A stretch of DNA of 64,000 nt from Ifrita kowaldi (GCA_013398055.1 VZRS01007545.1:186001-250000), one strand, 5' to 3'. Positions 1 through 13,849 are shown, counted from the stretch's first letter. A program made the numbers and translations. Notes: a model not told the origin generated them from the letters alone.

Positions 1-3000
1 ATTAAGAAATTCCAGTGTTACCTTAAGCTATCCTCTTCTATATTAAGTACTATTTCACAAACTGTGGTTTTAATAAAATGTTTTTCAGTCCTCTGAAACA
101 AATAATGCTTAGTGATGGTTATTAAGCCTTATATTTTCCCTTAATTTTTTTGTTTTACAGCCCACACTCTCTCTATTTGCTACTAATGAGTCAAGCTCTT
201 TTCTTAAGACAAGCCTATTTTCCCCTTTGTCTTTTCAAGTGCACTTAACCATTATAGTTTGCGAGAGGGAATTATTGTAGGAATTATGTTCTAATGTCTG
301 CCATGTGAGTTTTGAGGTTATCAACAGTTTAGCAACTGAGAAGACAAACAAAGAGGCATTAACAGTAAAACTTTTAACTAATATTAAGTATTCAATCTCA
401 GAAAATCGTGGTTAGTGAGCTTTAGGACTAATTTTGGTTTAAATTATTTTTTATGACTTAGTGAGCAACTCTGTCCCGCAGCATCAGGGATTGAGTCCAT
501 TTATCCTACAAAAAAAAAAAAAAATTACCTTAATTGAGGCCTAACTTCTTGTTTTTCCTCTTATCACTTGTCTAATTCACCAATTACTATATTCCAATAT
601 TTCATCTTCTGAGGAAGGGATCCTATAGAAAACAATCACCTTCCCTTGAATGACCTTAAACCATATCAAAGCAAATCTGCTCAGCATGCTGTTGTATGCA
701 CGGACCTTGCAGAAGAAATCACTAGTAATCAAGGCAAGACTGCCTCGTCAATTAAACATAACGAGAGATTCTCAAGCACCTCAATCTTGACATTTCCTAA
801 AATTTGAGCAGTTGACTTTGCTACCAAAATAAAGATTTTTAAAAATTTTTGTATGTGTCACATCCTATGCGTGATCAATATCATCTTTTCATTAGCACAG
901 TTAGAATTATTAAATCTGCTGCAGAGACAGTTTTTCAAATTCAGGGAATTACAACAGACTTCTTATGCCATCACTAGAAAAAAGGAGATATTTACACTTC
1001 TGATACCAGAGGAACAGTGAGACTTGGCTATTGCAACCTTCACACCGTAACAGCAGAATATTTTCTTGCCAGCAAGAGCTTCCTTTCAATTTTCTTAGGG
1101 CGTAAGACATTTTGTTTCACTGTGCCTCTGATACTCCTCATGTCCCTTGTTCACTTTGGCCTCCTGTTCCCATTTTTCTCTTCTAACCATTTTAAATTTC
1201 CTTTCCTTCACAAAGCATGTCTTCCTTGGTCTTATTTCCACCTGCTGTCCTTTTCTTTGTTTTTTCTTTTTTTTTTGTATTTCCACATTCATCACTCATT
1301 GTCTCTGATTCTTCTTCCAATCTTTCCACTCCAACTTTTCAATCAATCTCTGCCTCAGCTTCACATCAGCAAATCAGAAGCCACTTCTCTATTCTTTTGG
1401 ACACCCCTCCGTCCACCTCAGTTGCCAGTCCCAACTTCCTTTCTTACTCAATCTAAAATACCTACTCCTATCCACCCTCTTCATGTCCCTCTGAATTTTA
1501 TTCAGGCAGGATCCTCCTAAAGCCAACAGCCCTAAAGATTGCCTACAATATAAGGGAAAGCGTGTCCTTATTCTCACTTACACATATTGTTTCTGCTCCT
1601 ACCTGCAGCAATCCACAGCTGTAATTGCGTTGGAAAACCTGCTAAAATATTGAGAATGAAACTTGCTCAAATAAATGAATCTATGAGATACAGAATTGCA
1701 AAACTGGTAAAATTGTACTGAGCAAGGATGCACTGTCTTTTTCTGGGTGCCTATATGACCATCTTTCTAGCCAACAAAAGGCTACTGCTTGGCATGGCCA
1801 CCTCTTTACTCTTACACTTTATAGCCAGATCCTTTTTCTCAGTCATGGTGGAACTGGAACTTTCCAAAGAAAAGCATTAGTTAAACCTTAACTAGGAATT
1901 GATAGATATGAGCATATGAAGCCTGATGCTCTTCTGAGATGGAGCTGTGGACTTGTTTGTAGAGAAGAAAGTGCAATGTGGACTCAGTTTTAACAGGACC
2001 AATTAAACTGAAATCTATTGACTTAATGTTGATGATTAAACCTTTTTTCAAACATGAAGAATATAGATGAAGAGTCTATAATATCGAAAGCTTATAAAAT
2101 ATTTCAACTTAATTCCAATTTAACAAGATTTCACTTTGGTAATTCACTGTTGTTTTTTGAGTATTGGTAGTGGGAGGAGGGGTTTGGTTTTTGGATTTGT
2201 TGGGGGTTTTTTTGTCCACTCTGCATTTGTGCTGCATCTTCATATTTTTATAAACTAATTGAAGAGTTGCCCTTTACAGTCACTAGAGAGAAATGAGCCC
2301 TTTCTGGGTGCAATTAATCTAATATACATTGGATTTAAGCTTCTAGATGAAAGGTACTATGTTTGTTTTCCTCTGTGCTGTACAGAAGCAATTTAGTCTG
2401 TTTCTCTTCAAGATGCACAAGATCCCCATCTTTTGTAGTTTTTAACAAATTCTCTTATTCATATCTGCGTACATTCTCCACTGTGTGTGACTGAGTCAAG
2501 GTCATATGTGTATGCCACTGTTTGTGTCCCTCTCCCTGGATAAGGCTGGAGGAACAGAGGCTTCCATGGCTGTTAGACTGGGTCACGTCCTTGCTGAGGT
2601 GAAATGCTTTACTCCACTTTTGGATCAAAATTTACCAAAAGAATGGAGCTTTTTCCCCACCTATACCAACCTTTTAATAGAGTGGAAATGGTCCTTGAGC
2701 ACATGGCAAATCTCCTGTAGTTTTTGCTTTCCCATAAGCACCTGAATATGCAAGACACAGTCTGGCCTCAAGTGCAACTCTCTGTGAATGAACTGTGGCT
2801 AAAAAAGTACTATATTTGAGTTTGAAAAAGAATCGAAGACCCGAAGCCATAAAATTTCCACTTTTAACCATCTCTCTTTAAATCACTGCTTTAGCAGTGC
2901 TTTTGCCAGCTTAAGAAGTATTGAAACAAACATGCAGACAGAAAGGTTGAAGTATTTGTCCCTTAGTGAATCCTCAAAGGAAATCAAACAAAGGAATAAA

Positions 3001-4827
3001 GTTTTGTAGCAGATGAAAAAATCCCCTACCTTTTATTTTCTCTGCTTGTATCTGTTTCTGTTGATGCTTAAGATCTCTTATGCATTCAGAACAGCATTTC
3101 TCAATTTAGCGAGCATGCCATGGCAATTGATTTAGACAATGCAATAGCTGTGACAGCAATTGAGAGGCACTCCAAATTTAAAAAGTAACAGGACACGCAA
3201 AATTGAAGCCTACTGACTGTTTTTGTGATAATTGAATTTCATTGAGTTTTAGCGTGAGAAATGTGCAATAAAAGGGCTGTTTCCAGCCACAATTCCAGGA
3301 AATGGCTCGGGCAGCATGTATCAGTAAAATATATGTTGAACATTTACACGCAGAAATCATCTGTGTTACTGATTCAGCCTAACAACCTTTTCCTTCTTAG
3401 CTGCAAAAATAATTTCAAAATAGAATAGGCAAGCCTTTGAGATAAAGAATTAAGGATGAAAAGGGCTGAATAATTTTGTATAGCTCTAGGACAGCAAATT
3501 TGCTGTGTGGGCAATTTAAATATGTTCCATTATGAACAGTTGCAAATGAGGATCTCTTTGGTTGCAGTTTTTCCGAAACAGTTACTGAGGAAAGCTGTTT
3601 TCCTGGTGCTTAAAAACTTAATTTTTCACAACAGAAAATATTCATTGGCTTTTTATGATGCCTGAACTTGCTCCTGAAGTGATTGTATTTCTTTGGGGGT
3701 CAGCTTTGAGGTGTTTCTTTCAATTAGAACAGAAGTTCTCTCTATCCTTAATGAAACTCCAATTCACTCTGCTGACACTCAGCACTGCTTTGAGAAGAGC
3801 AGCCTTCACACCTTCAGAAACAGCAGGTTGAGGAATTGCACAGACTCTTTTGTTCTTCATAGGAAACAATGAATTTTCATAACACACTCTCCAACTGATG
3901 TTCACTTCTGCAGGTGGAGTTCAGGCAGGTTTAATCTAGACTGGACACAAACTGATCTTTGTGACTTCTTCTTTGATTACAAGAAATGTTCTGTCTTTAC
4001 AGAAGTTCCAGCTGTAAACAACTTCTCCTTCTAAGAGTTCTTCAGAAGTAAAAGTTTCTTGCCTCTGTTACTGATTTCATGAGTTCAGTAGCTTAAAATC
4101 AGGTGATTAATGAATATGTGATCCAGACCCACAACAAGAACTCAAATAAAATAATGTTTATCTCATCAGATATCTGACCTGTTTTACAATAAGGGTTTTT
4201 ATGACAGAGGACACTGCAGGTAAGTGCTGTGATCAAGCCTAGCCTTAACAGTAAGGATGTATATACAGCACTTTGAGAACAGCTCTGGCACATCTGTGTT
4301 TTGTACTGACATTCAGTCCACTGAAGACTGTAAGTTTCAGCAAGTTTTACATGGGCTGGGATTACACTTGACTCTAAATTTAAATATCTAAGAGAATGAT
4401 ATTAAAGGGAATCTGCAAATAACTTTTTTTTACTGTACCTGCCTGCTACTTGAGACAGGTTGTATAATGAAAGAAGACTTATGTGGTTCTCAGAACGTAA
4501 TAAAATTTAGCTCAGCTATTTTTTATCACTTTTAACAAACAATGGTTGCATTGAAAGGTTTAAAAAGAATAAGGTTAGCTGAGAGGGTTTTTTGTTTTCC
4601 TGAATAATTGCTGACTAACCTGTTTTAAGATAATTCTTTTATGTATTCATAGATTCTACTCTGTTACCTTGAAGATGTGGGAAGAACTGATGAGAATTTA
4701 AATATAATTCATGGTAACAGATTTGGGGCAAAACTCAGTCAACTCAGTGCATTATCTTTGCATAAATAAGTAACTTTGTCCATAGGATAAGCTAGGTATG
4801 TATTGCACAGATAGAACTGTAATCATT

Positions 4828-4866
4828 AAAAAAAAAAAAAAAAACAGAGAGAGAGAGAGAGAGAAG
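4828..4866. repeat. poly(A) plus (AG)n microsatellite
   Basis: A run of 17 A is followed directly by about ten AG units. The A-run may be the tail of a lost retroposon, but no recognisable body lies to its left. Confidence 0.9.
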
Positions 4867-5810
4867 AATTACACAGCCACTTTTCCAAAAAATTTTTCGT
4901 GTGGAACTATGGAACTTTTACACAGGAGTCAGTGCATAACAAAGCTTCCAAATACAAAAATAGAAATGCCTTCATTACTAATTCATGAAAAAGGGAACGT
5001 GGCAAAATGTGGGTGAACATACAATCAGACATGAAAATCCAGTAAGAGCACAGGGTGACAACAATGGCAGCATGGGGAGCCATAAACCAGCATTGATTAG
5101 AATTTACCATTAATTTGTATTCAATGTGTGACACAGTTGATGAGGCACTGGGAAATAATGTATGTTTGCAAAGCAGAGCTCAGAATTCCTCTGCCACCAT
5201 GCCAAAGACCTGGTGAACTGAGGAAATGTGACGATTGCCAGATTTTTTACTCAAACACAGAATCTAACCTTGAGGGATCATCTTTCCTCTGTCACAGTGG
5301 AAAAACAGATTCACAATTGCACATTTCAAAAAAACAGGGGGATTGTAAGTGTAAGTCAGCTGGGTGAAAGAAGAAAACATATCAGATAGTTTCTATGGAG
5401 TAAAAGCTGAAATAGGGTATAAATGCAAATACCTTTCTATCAAGGTAACTTTGGAGGACATATTTAAAGGGTACCAGAAATGCAAGAAACTCAAAGGCAT
5501 TGAATTACTTCTAAATTCTGCACAGAAAGCAGACTCTAGTCAGCCCCCACACTTTTCATTCTCTCTTTTCAGAATAGGTTAATGTGGAAAAAATCAATAG
5601 GCTATTAAAATATTTCAAAGATGTATTTCAAACCAATTCTATAGACATATTCTTATCTACCAGCAATGCACACGTCTGTCAAGCAATGACAAGGCTCTTC
5701 TGGAGGAGAGCTTTTTTAATATTAGAATAAATACTAGAACATACTACTCTGTAAATGTCAGGAGTACAAGCAAAAACATACAGGGAAAGTTCTTTTTGTT
5801 CTTTTCCTGG

Positions 5811-5882
5811 TTTTGTTTGTTTGTTTGTTTGTTTTGTTTTGTTTTTTGGGTTTTTTTTTGTTTTTTTGGTTTTTTTTTTTTC
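5811..5882. repeat. T/G-rich simple repeat, (TTTG)n grading to poly(T)
   Basis: Several TTTG units pass into TTTTG units and then T-runs broken by single or triple G. The apparent lysine-rich open frames on the minus strand here are products of this low-complexity sequence and not genes. Confidence 0.9.
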
Positions 5883-8663
5883 TGAGCCTGCCCTTCTTTT
5901 GGCTTGCTCAGAGCACAGATGCACAAGGCAGGAAGGCTTCCTAGCATGCTGACAAGAAGCAGGCTAATGCACTGCAGACTTGCCATTGTGCCTCAGGGTA
6001 CTCACTGAGGTGCCAAAGGCTTTAACAGACAGAGCCTACAGCCCAAAGCAGCTACGTGTGCTGATCCTTTCCAGTTCAATAAAACACAGAGTGATGCACT
6101 TTTGCCAGCTGCACTTGTGCTTACTGCACTGGCTTGTTAATTCTGGAGGAAATGTCCATTTCATTGTGAGGTGCATCTCATCACCAATTATTTCATTTTC
6201 AGGGTCTAGCACCCATTACAGAGTGTGGCTAAAAGTACTGATGGTGCAGTTATACATTTTGCTACCTAGACAGTGAGATTTGTGGAATGAAACCAATTTG
6301 TTGCTGAATATCAGCATGTACAAGACGAATGCCAGAAGGGGAGCCAGGACTAAGAATCAACTTTACTGCTGGCTGTTTGTGTAGCCCTGCTCATATCACT
6401 CCGGAGTTAGATCCTGATCCCAGTCAGAACTTTTAATACTGCAAACCAGAAAGACATGTCCCTCAATATTAAAACTTAGTCACTTGAAAATTCAAATCCA
6501 GCTCTGTTTTCAACCTGTAGACCCTTGAATTGCAGAGGTACTTCTCTTTTGAAATTACTCTTCATATGGAGAAATCCAGCATTTTCAAATCACCTCATCT
6601 TAATTATAACTGAACAGTAAGGAAATATTGCGGCTAAAAGTTCATCTCTGACACAGAAATTTCATTATTTTATTTAAGACCTTTGAGTAACTCCATCTAG
6701 GTACATCTAGGAAAAGCTCTAGCAGCTAATCCTCACTTTAGGGGATGGCCTGAAGGGATTTTTTTTTAATGACTTAAATAGCAATTGAGTAAAAAGCATT
6801 AACTGCTCTTGGGGCAGGAAGCAGGGTAGCCATCTTTGTCTCATCTTTGGTCCAACAGTTCTTTGACTGGTCGATAAGAGCTAACAATACCCCAGCTGAG
6901 AAGCCAGTCTTCCTTGTGGTACAACTTTCTTTGGAGTAGTAACAATTGTGTGCTTGAGATCCTCTGGCAGTTTGCTTTTTTCTTACCTAAGCACAGCAGG
7001 TTGTAATGCAAAAAATTTGTGGCACCTATATCCTTTTGTGTGTCTGATACTCTTAAGATATTTTTGCACACCAGGGCAGTAAAAAGAGAAGTTTGTGCTT
7101 GTCATATACCCAGAGCAAACACGTCAACTATTCTGCTAAATAAATAGACCTATATTATCTAACAACGGCATGATGGTTTGGTTAAGTGACTCACTGTGTC
7201 ATCACTGTCTGAAGATTCCTTTGCACTAAATTTAGATCGCACAGTTCATGATCTACCCTGGGAGTAAAGATTAGAATCCACTCATACAAACTTTTTAATC
7301 TATCTTATTTGTGTGCATCATCAGAGTCTTTGTTAGAGAGCTGTTGTTTGCAGATGGTTGCACTTGCAGAGCAGAAGGAGCAAGACCTGAAGATAATGAC
7401 ATCTAATTTCCCAACCACTTCTCTAAACCTCAATTTAGCATTTCAGCAGAACAGATTTGTACTAACTAAAGCTAAATAAACAATATTCCCAGATTAGCAG
7501 CATAAAAATAAGTGCTGTGGCTCTGTTTACTTTTTTTGGAATAAAATCTTTCTATGACAATGCCTAATTTTTGTGTCTAAAGCACTAGCTTTGCTGTTTT
7601 TCTTCCTGATTCAAGTCTCTGAAAACATGCCTTAACATCGACCCAAACATCAGACTTTACTTGGACATACACTTCTGTTCTCTTAAGTGATGTGGGGACA
7701 GACATTTGCAATACAAAAACAACATAAAATAGTAACAAAATTCCATATGGCTCATCTTCAAACACTCCTGAGTAAAATATAAGAAAGACAGAATGCTCAA
7801 CAATGCTTTAATGGAAGTGCACTGGTCAAAGATCCATGTAGCGATGAACAAAGGTGGTCTTTTTGTAACTCTGGATTTAGCTGCTCAAACATAGGCTCTT
7901 TTTATGGCTTTATTTCTGTTCCATGAATTCTTACAAGGCATTGTTATCCTCTGCTGAAATTCTGAAAACATAGACTGTGGTTATAGATGTGTGTTATAAT
8001 AAATTAATCCATGAAAAGGACTTCATAGTAAGTAAATAGTTTGTTTAGAAAACACTTTAGCAGTAAACTGAATAAATTTTATAGGCAACATCAGGAGTTT
8101 CTACCTGCCAATAGAACTGCATTCACCAGCAATGACTAAACACAGTGAAGTAAAGGTCTCTGAAAATAATTATTGACACAGCAAACCAAAGTGCCAGCTA
8201 AGTTTAAGACAACAGTTGCAGGTTTTATCAGTTTATAAACTATTTCACTGACCTCAGTTGAGCTACTTGATATATACCAGGCTGGTTAAGTCCCACATGC
8301 AAACATTTTCTTTAGTGCCCCAGGACTGTGGCTGTGCTGATGACTATCACATTTCCTTATGATTATTTTTGGAGATGCTGCTGGGAGCACGTATCTGGCA
8401 GTGAAGCAAGCATCCCTGGAAACCAGCTTCATAAAGGCTTTATAGACATGAACAAACTTATCAAATTATCAATCCTACAGTCTTTGATCATATCCATATC
8501 AAACACTGTCTTTTATGGTTTTATAAATACCTGAACCTCTTTCAAATTTACTGGGTTTTAAATAATGTTATTTAATTAATGAAGTCTTTAATATCCCTCT
8601 GTCACTAATACAAATTAATGGCAATACAGCCAAGGAAAATAGCCAGCCTTTTTTAAGAAGCTT

Positions 8664-8751
8664 TCACAGATTCACACAATACTCTGAGTTGGAAGGGACC
8701 CATGAGGATCATCAAGTCCAACTCTAAATTAAATGGCCCGTGTAGGGATTT
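8664..8751 (-). mobile_element. TguSINE1-like SINE, 5'-truncated
   Basis: Read on the minus strand, this begins with the remnant of a tRNA T-arm (aaatccctacacgggcca). It continues with a GAGTTGGACTTGATGATCC linker and ends in a CR1-type tail (CCTTCCAACTCAGAGTATT followed by TGTG repeats). A tRNA-derived head joined to a CR1 3' tail is the architecture of TguSINE1, a SINE family I know from passerine birds and moved by CR1 enzymes. Most of the tRNA part is missing, so the copy is 5'-truncated. The alternative is a plain CR1 3' end, but the GGGCC(A/G)-AATCCC tRNA remnant argues against that. Confidence 0.6.
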
Positions 8752-10069
8752 GGTTTATATGTTGTCTTCAGTTGGTTTATATGATGACTCCATGTACTAA
8801 TTACCCTGTTTTGTAAAAGAGAGGTAAACTTGACAGGAATTGCACATTAATTTTTATAAGAAATGGTTTAAAATGTCTCTTTTTTTCCCCTCTTGATCTG
8901 TTGTACCTTAAAGAGGTCCATTACTCCCTATTCTATAATTAATTTTCTGACAGAGTATAATTCTTATTTGTGCATTCCAGCATTTGCTCTGTAAGCTACA
9001 TATTGCACTAGTCTATTAGGAATTTGGCAGAGGCAAGTGGGCTAAGTATTAGGATCAGCATACTATATTTGGCCACTTTTTTTTCCAGCAGCAAAGTATT
9101 TGATAAACAGAAAGCTGCACTGTAATTTCATGTTATTTTCCTCCTTGTACATTCTCCATTCCAGGCCACAGCCTGAGATGTTTCTCTGCTACTCAGTGTT
9201 ACTTGGATTGATATCTTGATTTGGTGAATGAAAATAAACAGCAAGGTAATAGTTTTTATGTCATTTTATGTTAGAGTTAGCCAAACCAGATTATTCCAGC
9301 ATTTCTAAATGTCTATTAAATCAGATTTTTTTTTAAAGAAATATTAAACTACATAGTTTTGCTTGGAAGAGAGTTCAAAGAACCCTAGTATAACACTGTG
9401 TTAATTTTACACAATATTGATTGTATAACACATTTGTGGTCAATGTTTCTCACAAAAAAGTAATTTTGAAGTGTGAGTTTCCTCATGAAACAGACTTTGG
9501 CCATTGGAATTCTGCTCGAGATTTGCTAGAAAATTGTTGGCAGATCTTCAGTTCAGGCACATTGTTAGATTTTGTCATTCTGATGGTTAATTTTGTTGCT
9601 CTGCAAGTGAACATGATAATTAAACAAGAATGCAAACAGACAAACACTATTTTTCCAAGACAACTACTGGACTGTTTTTTAAGATATCGGAATAGTACAA
9701 AACTGTGATTGAGCACTGAATGTAATATTAGCTAATTGATAAATATTCTCAGATTAGGTAATATTTCCTGTGTTTCAGTAAGCTTTTGACTTTTGTTGAA
9801 CAGCTGTTCCTTGTATGAATAAGACAGGTGGATCATCTCCAAATGAGCACTGACATCTCCAAAAGAATATTTTACCAATTTAGAACACTGAAGCTTTATA
9901 CTGATAATAACAGTGTGACAGTGTATAACTTTTATTTCAGATTTATTTTCCTCAAGTCACTTAATATTTTGGTGTCAAAACCTATATATTTATTAACATT
10001 TGGACATCCTATGCACACATTTTGTGATATTCAGATCTAGTCTAACTCCTTTTTCTTTTCTCTTTTCAG
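8752..10069. other. non-coding stretch before the candidate exon at 10070
   Basis: AT-rich sequence without a recognisable gene or repeat. Open frames at about 9421-9708 lie on both strands at once and show no coding-like composition. If 10070-10161 is a real exon, this is intron of that gene. I could not pick out an upstream exon with a good donor. Confidence 0.45.
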
Positions 10070-10161
10070 TTTCAAACCAAGAGGAATGCCGTAACTACGA
10101 AGAAGTCAATAAGTCTGGAGTCACATATGCCACTGAGAAAGTTGGATCTTCTGATGCTTAA
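10070..10161 (+). CDS. candidate terminal coding exon, unknown gene
   Basis: A long pyrimidine tract ending in tcttttcag gives a near-ideal 3' splice site with the AG at 10068-10069. Reading from 10072, the exon encodes 29 residues, charged and hydrophilic, ending TYATEKVGSSDA and a TAA at 10159-10161. A canonical AATAAA follows 41 bases after the stop. Acceptor, open frame, stop and poly(A) signal in this order are what a last exon looks like. I do not recognise the protein. Earlier exons would have to lie upstream, perhaps outside the window. A second frame is also open through the exon (starting FQTKRNAV), so it could equally be the end of a non-coding RNA. Confidence 0.3.
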
Positions 10162-10202
10162 TTTAATTCATTCTCAAGCAGTCAGATGCACAAAGCAAGT
10201 AT

Positions 10203-10208
10203 AATAAA
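10203..10208 (+). terminator. poly(A) signal AATAAA after candidate exon
   Basis: Canonical hexamer 41 bases after the TAA at 10159-10161, followed by an A-rich stretch. Such hexamers are common by chance in AT-rich DNA. Its value lies in its spacing to the strong acceptor and stop just upstream. Confidence 0.35.
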
Positions 10209-13200
10209 AGCTGCAAAAAAAATGTGGAATACAAAGAATCTGTATTTTCTAAACTTTTTTTTTAGTTAAAGCCATTTTCTATCCTTTTTTACAGAAACCC
10301 TCTACCATTCCTTCTATTTTCAGAGCACTGGTTAGAAATACTAAAAGAGCTGCTTTGTGTTTTTCAAATATGCTGAGATTTGTTGGTTTGCTGCATTTTA
10401 TTTTGAGTGAGAGCACTCAAAGCTCTGACATGCACCCTCCTAATTACAATCGTGCTACAGGCATTGGGGTAGAGAATTCTACCAGCAGACGACAGATACA
10501 GAACTACAAATGAAGACAAGTTCTTGTGCAATTATGTCACAGACTTCTCAATCTTATGACTTAGTTATGAGAGCACCAAGTTAATATCCACACCATACAG
10601 TACTGTGTGGAGCAGGCCTATCCTGTACAGCACTTGGTAGTGGTTCTAGCATTTACATTTTAATGTTACCATATGCAATGAAGTACCAAACCAACACTGG
10701 CAAGATGAAGGAGATGAATTTCTTTGACAATTTGACATCTAACTATATTTTGACTTTACTTCTGAGGGCATTGGTTGGATTCAACATCAGAGAGTCATTA
10801 CACTGATCCTAAAATAAGGTCCAACATAGGTAAACTAAATCCTCTTATAAAGAGTCTGAGCACTCTCTTTTCACTCTGAAAGAAGACTGGATAACTATTT
10901 TGGACAAGACATCGACAATGGGATTTTTCCACTGTAACACAGATATCAGAAAGCTAGGCATTTGAGCTACACACCTTAGGGTCAGTTTTAAAGTTATAGT
11001 TCAGTTTTAGTGTTTAACAGCTAATAAAATTTCACATCTTCTTCACTAGCAAAACACAGCTCCTCAGAAAGACCAAAAGTGAATTAAGCTGACTGTAAAG
11101 ATAAGCTAAAATGTACAAAAAGAAGGTAAAAATCACACTGAAGTCACTGAAAAAAATTGTTATCCAACAATCAAAAATCAGTTTGGAGTTTTTTCAGCTC
11201 TTAGTATGAGACCAAATCACAGTGGGAAGAAAACAAGGAAAGGGGAAAAAAATCTAGAGAGATGAATACCACTTAAAATTAATGTTTTTTCAAGATTTTT
11301 CTAAGAGAAAATAGTCATAGAGTTAAGATTATTTAATCAAGGATCTGATGCTGTGGGTGCAAAAGTACCCAATATGGGAAAATTAAAGGCATTTGCTGCA
11401 GAGTATCATATGACACGGCTTGAGTGACAGTCTGCAAAAATGGGACATGACAATGGCTTCCAAAAAAAAACCTCCAAAGGGTTATGCTTCCCAGCAGGGG
11501 TTTGCAGGCATCAGTACAAGATGGACTGCATGTGCTAAGAGTAACAATATCAATTCCAGTAAAGCAGAATGCTTCGGTGGAGGAATGGGCAACGTTGTCT
11601 TGCATGAGCATACCCTCATGAAAACAAATAGGACAGATAATAATTTCAAGTTGGATATGGGTGTACAAGACAATGTATTTTCAGAAGCAATGGTAATAGC
11701 GTGGTTTTAAGAAAAACACATTTGGAAGAAAATAACTCATTGAAGAATTAGTCCATCGTGGTCAGAAAAAGGTTATCCCCACTGACACAGAATATGATAT
11801 GAATTACACATTTCACCTCATTTCACCTAAAACTTTGAAGTCAATATTCTGATCCAGGGAGAAGGCTATAGCTTTTACAGCATGAACATGAAAATATTGT
11901 GCATGTATGTGGATTTTGCAATGAAGCTAGAACTATGTACTATGAACTATTTTTGGGTTTAAAATGAGCAAATGGTCTTGAAAAGAGGGTTCATGCTAAA
12001 GAACATGGGACAAAGACAAAAAAAAGGCATCTCAAAGGGCTAGGGAAGTTCTCAATAGTTTATGCCAAAGAGTAAAAATACCAAGATAATCCCCCAGCCC
12101 ATGACCCTAGGTGAGTATCCTGCACTTTAAGTCAAAGGCTGTAAGAAGATCTTCTCAGGTTAATTACTTCAGTGTACAGAGGATAAATGGATAAAACGGT
12201 AATAAATTTTGCATTATTGGTCATTACAGAGAAAAAAAAAAGAATTTCTGCACTCGCTTAAAAACCCAGGATAACTGTAAAAAAACCCTCTGCAAAGGAA
12301 AAAAATCTACAAGGTAAAATATTATTCTATTACTAAGGGATTTACACCTTTAAAAATACATGGCGCATATTTGTGCATGTGAAATGGGTTTTTTTTGGAA
12401 GATCTCAGGAATGGTCATCTGGTTATTGGTGACATAATTGCTAAGATTCAGTTCATCTAACTTTGGCAGTCAAATTTTGTCCAGAATTCCTCCAGTTTGT
12501 GCTTTATGCTCTTTTGAATAGTTTCTTCATCCGCATTTACGGCAATGTCCTCAGGATTGATTCAGCTGCCTTGACACAGGCATCTGGTATAATTTGAAAT
12601 ATGGTAGGACACTGAATGTAGTTTTACAGGGCAGTGCCACAGGACTTACTAGACCTTTATGCCTTTCTAGAGAGACAGCTGGAGATAAGGCAGCACCCAA
12701 AGGCTCCTAAATTATACTGGTCATGTAGTGCACAGGCAACTGATCAAGGCTCCACAGTCTGTAAACTTGGCTCACATTTAAGCTTCTACATGTAGACATC
12801 TACGTTACCATGCTTTAAGCTGAAAGTAATTCCACTTGAGCTGTCTGCAACACAGTTGGCTAGATCTCTGCTAGGTGTCCAGGCTTCCATTGTAACTAAC
12901 GGAGATGTAGCCAACACAGTCAGAATTTGATTCCTTTAGCTGAACAAAAAACTAGTAGTACCCTTTCAGATATCCTACTGTATCCAAAATCATTGTACCA
13001 GCTTGAAAGATATGAGTCAGAAAAAACATGAGACCCACACCTTTCTGGAAGAGGAGCTGAAAGACAGATATGGTATTCCACAGTGAAAAAAGTAGCACAG
13101 AGTGGTTGTCCTGGGCCAGATGAAAATTGAAATTTTTAAATTTAATAGAAATTAGTCTTTCAGATTTCTCAAAAGAATGTTACCGAATTTCAGACTTAGA

Positions 13201-13849
13201 CTACAAACGGGTTGATCTGATTTGAAAGCCCTGTCTTATTTAATAGAATTCAGCGTAATATCCAGAACTGCTTCTGAGGATAAAACCCTGAAGGCAACAT
13301 GTAGCACTACTTTCTCATACTGGAAAAATATTTCCGCTATCAATTATCACTTTGCAGAGGATCTCTTAGTAGTAGATGAGATGTAATTTAAAGCCACTAC
13401 AGAAAAGCTGTTACAAGGGATATGTGTGATTAGGTAGAAACTGAGAAATCCAAAGGAAAGGTCAAAAGCATTCTGAACTAACAAAACAGAAGCAGAGACA
13501 GTAAAAAAATATAATTCTAAACTGAAGCCAAATCAAAGAAACATATCAATATTGCTGGAACAGACACAGAGGTAAAACAAGCCCCTTCACACCCTGAAAA
13601 CCAAAGTTAAACATACCTTTGTCTAATAGACAAATATTTTTACTGAACATTTTTCTAACGTAGCCAAATGGCCTTTCACTTGGAATATACTTCAGCTTTC
13701 AGTGAAAATCTTTTATTGATAATTGCTACTACTAAATTTTATTGTGAAATTTTAATTACAGAAGGCCTTTGAATTATGCCGATATCAGAATTCAGACATA
13801 AAATTGCATATCTGTGGGATCCAATAGGTCTGAATCGCTGAGATATGCA
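10209..13849. other. intergenic, no gene seen
   Basis: Nothing identifiable. Open frames of 96 and 111 codons at 11333-11710 overlap on opposite strands and include an A9 run, so I treat both as chance. Part of 12480-12930 reads like a strongly decayed interspersed repeat, but I cannot assign it. Confidence 0.5.

Larger units (their letters stand above)
1..8663. other. intergenic, AT-rich, no gene seen
   Basis: I find no convincing gene here. Open frames are short and often overlap on both strands, as expected by chance. It holds an A15 run (510-524), a long pyrimidine-rich stretch on the plus strand (about 1140-1480), a G-rich patch with G-quadruplex potential (about 2166-2205), and two simple repeats listed separately. 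The stretch at about 3095-3380 is richer in TAATTG-like homeodomain motifs than its surroundings and might be a conserved non-coding element, but sequence alone cannot show that. Confidence 0.6.

Noticed and set aside
1017..1577. 167-codon plus-strand frame with hydrophobic and serine-rich stretches
   Set aside because: It comes from a pyrimidine-rich stretch, begins at a non-ATG codon, overlaps other frames on both strands, and has no exon borders or recognisable domain.
3095..3175. Possible microRNA-like hairpin ('tttctcaatt' and 'aattgagagg')
   Set aside because: Only eight Watson-Crick pairs and two wobble pairs with a loop of about 45 bases, too weak for a precursor.
5679..5986. Lysine-rich minus-strand frames and a phenylalanine-rich plus-strand frame
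   Set aside because: They are direct products of the (TTTG)n and poly(T) low-complexity tract at 5811-5882.
11333..11710. 111- and 96-codon frames on opposite strands
   Set aside because: Mutually overlapping frames without domains, splice sites or codon bias. Frames of this length are expected in a 64-kb window.
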